Source: Euryarchaeota archaeon UBA605
GTDB lineage: Archaea; Thermoplasmatota; Poseidoniia; Poseidoniales; Thalassarchaeaceae
DNA length: 32,139 nucleotides
Reading direction: 5' to 3'
Assembly: GCA_002504905.1 (NCBI GenBank)
Contig: DATY01000008.1
Span: 13,285 to 45,423, forward strand
Of this stretch, positions 29,801-32,139 are shown piece after piece; positions within the stretch are counted from its first letter, which is position 1, and every line of letters starts with the position of its first letter. The notes beneath the pieces were generated by a model. That model searched no databases. It was given only the letters and a program-made list of their open reading frames with translations, and was not told where the DNA came from. Position numbers and translations under genes: made by a program.

Positions 29801-31233
29801 CCTCTTAGCCAACCTATTGTATCAGTTGAGTTACCACTTGGGTCATTGGAGTTAGCTGTTGGTTGTCCTGCCTTATTCTCATGGAAATGAATATGTATAT
29901 CTGATCTTCTATCTGCATAATATTCGATTGTATCAAGAGCGTTTTCACCGGCTCCACCTGCACCCTCGGCCAATGTTGTATCAGTTCTAATTACAAGATT
30001 TACTTCAGAAGGTAATCTTGTAGAAACACCATTTGGATGTATAGTGGCCTCGATATAAGCAACTTCCCAAACTTCTCTATCGCCATTTGTATCTTGAGGA
30101 GAAAAATGAACATAGCCAAATCCTGCAACAACTCCACAAGAAATCTCAGCAGAAGGTAAAGTAGATAATTCAATTTGAGAATATCGTTCAGGGCAATTCG
30201 TTTGTCCGTTATTATTTATCAAAATTGCATATGGGGCAGAAAGCGATGAAATAACAATATCTGACTCATCTACTCCAGGTAAAGTTATTCCAAAACTAAG
30301 AAATGAAATAAGACTAGAAACCAAACTTGAGCCAGCATCTGAAATATCAAAATATAATCTCTCTATACCAACATCCAAAGAAAAGTCAATTGGTGGTGTA
30401 GTGAAGGATGAATCTATAACCCAAACATAACTTTCTCCACCTGTTAGGATTCCTTCAGAATAAGCAAACGCTTTCAATAGTGAAACTTGAAGATTTTGTA
30501 ACTCATCCCAAACGGCATCTCCTTCACTAGATTCTAATACAACTACTTCGAAAGAAATTGTAGGTTTTACCCAAAGAGTATCTCCTTCAATACCCAATTC
30601 ATCACCTAAATCAAAAGCTATCTTTAGGCCTACTTGAATATCATTATTACCGTCATTATCAACATCGATTGCATGAAGGAATGAATCGGTTTCAGGATCA
30701 AGTAAAGAAAATAAAGAGGCAGTAAAGGTAACTACTTCGAACTTTTCGACTTGATTACCTTCTAAATCAGTATACTTTGTCCAAATCAAATAATCTGTCA
30801 AATTGAAGATTGTTTGCCAGACAGTATTAACAGCACCTGGAGGTGAATTTTCAGGATTAATTAGAAGGTCATAAGGCCCAGGATGAATTACCTCAGGAGG
30901 TGTTGTATCTACAATGGAAGAATCTGAAAATAGTTCATTGATTCCATAAAGTGGATCATCTTGATTGGTTGGAGTAACTGAATTTTTAACTCCTTCAAGT
31001 GAAGGTCCTGCAATATTTTTAACTAATTCCGAAGATATTACATCTTCTCTCTGAGAAAGTATATCCGTCATTTCATCAAGAATTTCGAAATCATCAGCAC
31101 TGACTCTTGTATCCGCAGATACATTAGTTATTGGCGAATACATTGGCATTAAAAATATCAAAACTAGAAGAATTGTCTGTGAATGATTGACTGCAGGAGC
31201 TCTGCGTACGATACGTACAGCACCTCCTTGCAT
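26836..31233 (-). CDS. Giant exported protein of 1465 residues, unknown family
   Basis: Large exported protein with no family I recognise. A signal peptide (about 1-40: basic RIVRRAP, hydrophobic ILLVLIFLMPMYS, then NVSA) is followed by an ectodomain with few cysteines. Near residue 190 is DVDNDGNND, a calcium-loop-like Asp pattern, and near 390 is DTNGDRE. From about 570 onward short segments of the form D/N-x-P-x-x-hydrophobic recur irregularly: DLPTSIAIFG, DIPNNISIEL, DMPAEFTFEF, EIPKSISLQA, DIPGYINLTT, DVPTGTS. These suggest repeated beta-rich units. Around 620-640 a more hydrophobic amphipathic stretch occurs. The C-terminus has VPEPFTSAILTVIATLS, a short hydrophobic segment after a PEP motif, but no basic end. 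The ATG at 31233 has GAGGTGAG 4 bases before it. It is coupled to a single-pass membrane protein gene. Likely a surface or cell-envelope component. Confidence 0.85.
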   Translation of the reverse strand: MQGGAVRIVRRAPAVNHSQTILLVLIFLMPMYSPITNVSADTRVSADDFEILDEMTDILSQREDVISSELVKNIAGPSLEGVKNSVTPTNQDDPLYGINELFSDSSIVDTTPPEVIHPGPYDLLINPENSPPGAVNTVWQTIFNLTDYLIWTKYTDLEGNQVEKFEVVTFTASLFSLLDPETDSFLHAIDVDNDGNNDIQVGLKIAFDLGDELGIEGDTLWVKPTISFEVVVLESSEGDAVWDELQNLQVSLLKAFAYSEGILTGGESYVWVIDSSFTTPPIDFSLDVGIERLYFDISDAGSSLVSSLISFLSFGITLPGVDESDIVISSLSAPYAILINNNGQTNCPERYSQIELSTLPSAEISCGVVAGFGYVHFSPQDTNGDREVWEVAYIEATIHPNGVSTRLPSEVNLVIRTDTTLAEGAGGAGENALDTIEYYADRRSDIHIHFHENKAGQPTANSNDPSGNSTDTIGWLRGMPAGSLSSDEIDRVFTMLGSKSSPELPGGQPEQLGMIIAIKNFSRDSTQNVDDPTLPINPAFPPKTLVLIRSVQSIQSIEYDSWHKRGDILTDHSKLSIELRDLPTSIAIFGSFELGSTESSDTSLDSGANLDFMSKILDSLILNLVDLFLDIGGIINSVPSEAISVLTGDLGGGGINSFSGRDVNLLMTDNLLLTRTSMEISVLSLQIGSSPHPIVQDDHIIISKDRDLNQVIGEFGVREPIVPVASSVRFSGLSEFTFSDNNVTNIQSLGIKTNSAESFRFSFIEHDRNSLENFSFQSLYLSDIPNNISIELNDESLSYTANEGIELISYVGLDGEQRQAANIHDMPAEFTFEFGEQTSFIAETPISTVEVQISNSSDPVTMTGDHFLFHHDSSNETSTISTRLTGIQELGWIPPIEEGSLGSSGRGTAFLRSAGDRPMSINVDNAPTADSSGLSALALIEPLPSYLTVEVPTDESSNSDLVLPNFNSTQGLSGVAFFIGGFSDLGRSVNSVLAGLTSDISTGTDEVDESFSYALQLESDSAFDLTLEATYGRDVDSEPPWVHGISFQSAPEGLSNGFHIKTWLPGLPPQIDMTIARNTLSNGEDWSIQVSMDGWKPAREEFMIHAYGVNGQDLLMTMQGLSPGESTGLYIDSIFEIRDSGGITTVSTGTQFGISERLDWIHMMLINRDSQSRTEMLINEIPKSISLQASLGTAISIGMSVPEQERIEGFAVGSLMLQQMQWMDGFWWPATVFLKDIPGYINLTTAPEMNFDITKNLAFQGLPNLDFTSSDDGMSLYIEAFGRAINSRGDIILLAEGMTDKMVIKPTEDFGLEIRSGGSGVERIYVRVNDVPTGTSQVGTPPVYMEEMEAMGENLRSATLHIRELVGPYSVIEVDDVDGGKIIVSAKISTEFGGQEIQVRGVLIDAQTTGGVPTGTTLGVNGLSSDLSILNLIPGLGGSTHHLLVPEPFTSAILTVIATLSDGGN

Positions 31234-31265
31234 GAACTCACCTCTCAGATATATGGTAAAGGTTA

Positions 31266-31303
31266 TTCCCCTACTTGATACAATTAAAATAGATTTAATA
31301 TTA
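31266..31303 (-). promoter_or_regulatory. Candidate promoter region of the giant exported protein gene
   Basis: In the 90-base gap, the minus strand carries TAATATTAAAT (31293-31303) as a possible TATA box. About 26 bases downstream is AGTAGGGGAA (31266-31275), where transcription would start. A nearly identical AGTAGGGGGAA lies at the predicted start site of the protease gene (26198-26208). A second AT-rich stretch at 31283-31291 is an alternative box. Confidence 0.38.
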
Positions 31304-31323
31304 CTTTAACAGATACCAGTCTA

Positions 31324-31728
31324 TCAATCCGATGAGAAAGAATTCTTAGAAGAATATTTGGCTATAATTAGACAGATAGAGATTAAAAGAACTTGGATAA
31401 TTGCCCTCATTATATGCCAGTTAGTACCAAATTTAGAACCACCAATAGCTATATCGTTAACCCACATATTAAAATTCGCCCAATATAGAACTACTAGCAT
31501 TAAAGCTATTCCGTATGCAGAAATCTGACGAGTTTGTGGAAACATCAGTCCTGCTCCTAGAGCAATTTCGAAGACTCCGCTAGCATATACCCAAAATGTT
31601 GGGAACCCCAATATTTCAGGAACTATTGGTTCGTACCAAGACGGATCAATAAAATGATCTATTCCGATAATTACAAATGGAAAACCAAAGATTATACATC
31701 CAATATTAAGAACCAAATTTCTCAACAT
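31324..31728 (-). CDS. DoxX-like small integral membrane protein
   Basis: A 134-residue protein with four transmembrane segments. The first two are separated by the loop DHFIDPSWYEPIVPEILGFP, and the second carries WVYASGVFEIALGAGLMFP. This pattern (hydrophobic helix, short Pro-rich loop, then SG-x-x-E-x-x-G-x-G-L) fits the DoxX/DoxX-like family of four-helix membrane proteins, linked loosely to redox or quinone chemistry, with no assigned reaction here. The ATG at 31728 has GAGTGA 5 bases upstream; a GTG at 31737 overlapping the previous stop is possible and adds three residues. It is co-directional with the zinc-ribbon gene upstream and followed by a 90-base gap. Confidence 0.78.
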   Translation of the reverse strand: MLRNLVLNIGCIIFGFPFVIIGIDHFIDPSWYEPIVPEILGFPTFWVYASGVFEIALGAGLMFPQTRQISAYGIALMLVVLYWANFNMWVNDIAIGGSKFGTNWHIMRAIIQVLLISICLIIAKYSSKNSFSSD

Positions 31729-31733
31729 AATCT

Positions 31734-32139
31734 TCACTCAAAACGAATTGTCTCTACTGAACCACAGTGAGGGCAAGATGTTCTAGCTATATCAACGCCC
31801 ACAGGCATATCAACTTCAAACAGTTTTCCACAACTTGAACATGACTGTCTTACAGTACGATCTTGGGAAGGTGGTTGTACTATTTTTTCTAGTTCTGGCT
31901 CTGGCACTAATTCAAAATCAGGCGCTTCAACTATTTCAGAAGCTGGTGCTTGTGTTTCTTCTAAAGGATCTTCCGAAGGTTTCCAAACATTTTCAGATTC
32001 ATCAGTTGAATCAAAGTCATGATGAATATCTTCTCTTGGAACTGAATCATCTTCTTCGAATTCCGCAAGAAGATCATTTGCAGGGCTATTTATTGGGGCA
32101 GATGTTGGTGGAGGAGATGTACTTAGTAACTCAGACAAT
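31734..32139 (-). CDS. Zinc-ribbon protein with acidic Pro-rich region, partial
   Basis: The visible 134 codons start near the window edge, where the reading frame is still open. The first codon (TTG at 32138) need not be the true start, so I treat it as 5'-partial. About 90 residues are low-complexity, rich in Pro, Glu, Asp and Ser, and probably disordered. They are followed by a C-terminal zinc ribbon with CSSCGKLFEV and SCPHCGSVETI, giving C-x2-C and C-x2-C about 20 residues apart. Such ribbons bind nucleic acid or protein, and no more specific role can be read. Nothing indicates secretion in the part seen. The gene overlaps the DoxX start region. Confidence 0.7.
   Translation of the reverse strand, partial: LSELLSTSPPPTSAPINSPANDLLAEFEEDDSVPREDIHHDFDSTDESENVWKPSEDPLEETQAPASEIVEAPDFELVPEPELEKIVQPPSQDRTVRQSCSSCGKLFEVDMPVGVDIARTSCPHCGSVETIRFE

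Noticed and set aside
31204..31218. Small inverted repeat GTACG-ATA-CGTAC near the start of the giant protein gene
   Set aside because: It lies within the signal-peptide codons, is only 5 bp, and follows from the Val-Arg-Ile-Val-Arg codons.

Overview
The window looks like chromosomal DNA from an uncultured, AT-rich euryarchaeon, most likely a Thermoplasmata-related marine lineage of the Marine Group II (Poseidoniales) type. This is an inference. It rests on archaeal-type genes (aIF1A, RIO1 kinase, a Dim2/Pno1-like KH protein, DUF63), GGTGA-type ribosome binding sites, an 11-gene-type respiratory complex I lacking nuoEFG, and several very large exported proteins with CARDB/NEW3-like beta-sandwich repeats. 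All 25 genes I can support read leftward on the minus strand, with very short gaps or overlaps. I see no rRNA, tRNA, CRISPR array, insertion sequence or phage gene.

In order of transcription, from the right end leftward: (1) 32139-31324, the end of a zinc-ribbon protein and a DoxX-like membrane protein. (2) 31233-18995, a cell-surface block: a 1465-residue exported protein with no recognised family, a 186-residue single-pass membrane protein directly behind it, a membrane-anchored subtilisin-like protease with a cytoplasmic RING/PHD-like zinc finger, and a stalk-like protein of about seven beta-sandwich repeats. (3) 18901-7039, a complete complex I membrane arm and connecting module in the order nuoA-B-C-D-H-I-J(N-half)-J(C-half)-K-L-M-N. 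(4) 7000-4819, a translation and ribosome-maturation trio: aIF1A, RIO1 kinase and the KH protein. (5) 4765-3491, a DUF63 membrane protein. (6) 3494-1, methylcrotonyl-CoA carboxylase beta subunit, a LiuC-type methylglutaconyl-CoA hydratase, and the N-terminal two thirds of the biotin carboxylase (alpha) subunit.

Together the genes suggest an organism that degrades proteins at its surface and oxidises amino acids. The surface protease would feed peptides, the mcc/liu genes catalyse consecutive steps of leucine breakdown, and the Nuo complex would turn reducing power into an ion gradient. The electron donor of this complex I is not visible because no NADH module is encoded here. Unusual points: the zinc finger on the cytosolic end of the surface protease; large insertions in NuoI and NuoH, both at the interface that carries electrons to quinone; a histidine-rich loop in NuoL; a split NuoJ; an acidic aIF1A tail resembling the eukaryotic eIF1A tail; a probable CTG start for nuoM; and palindromes or shared promoter motifs upstream of the surface and nuo genes.
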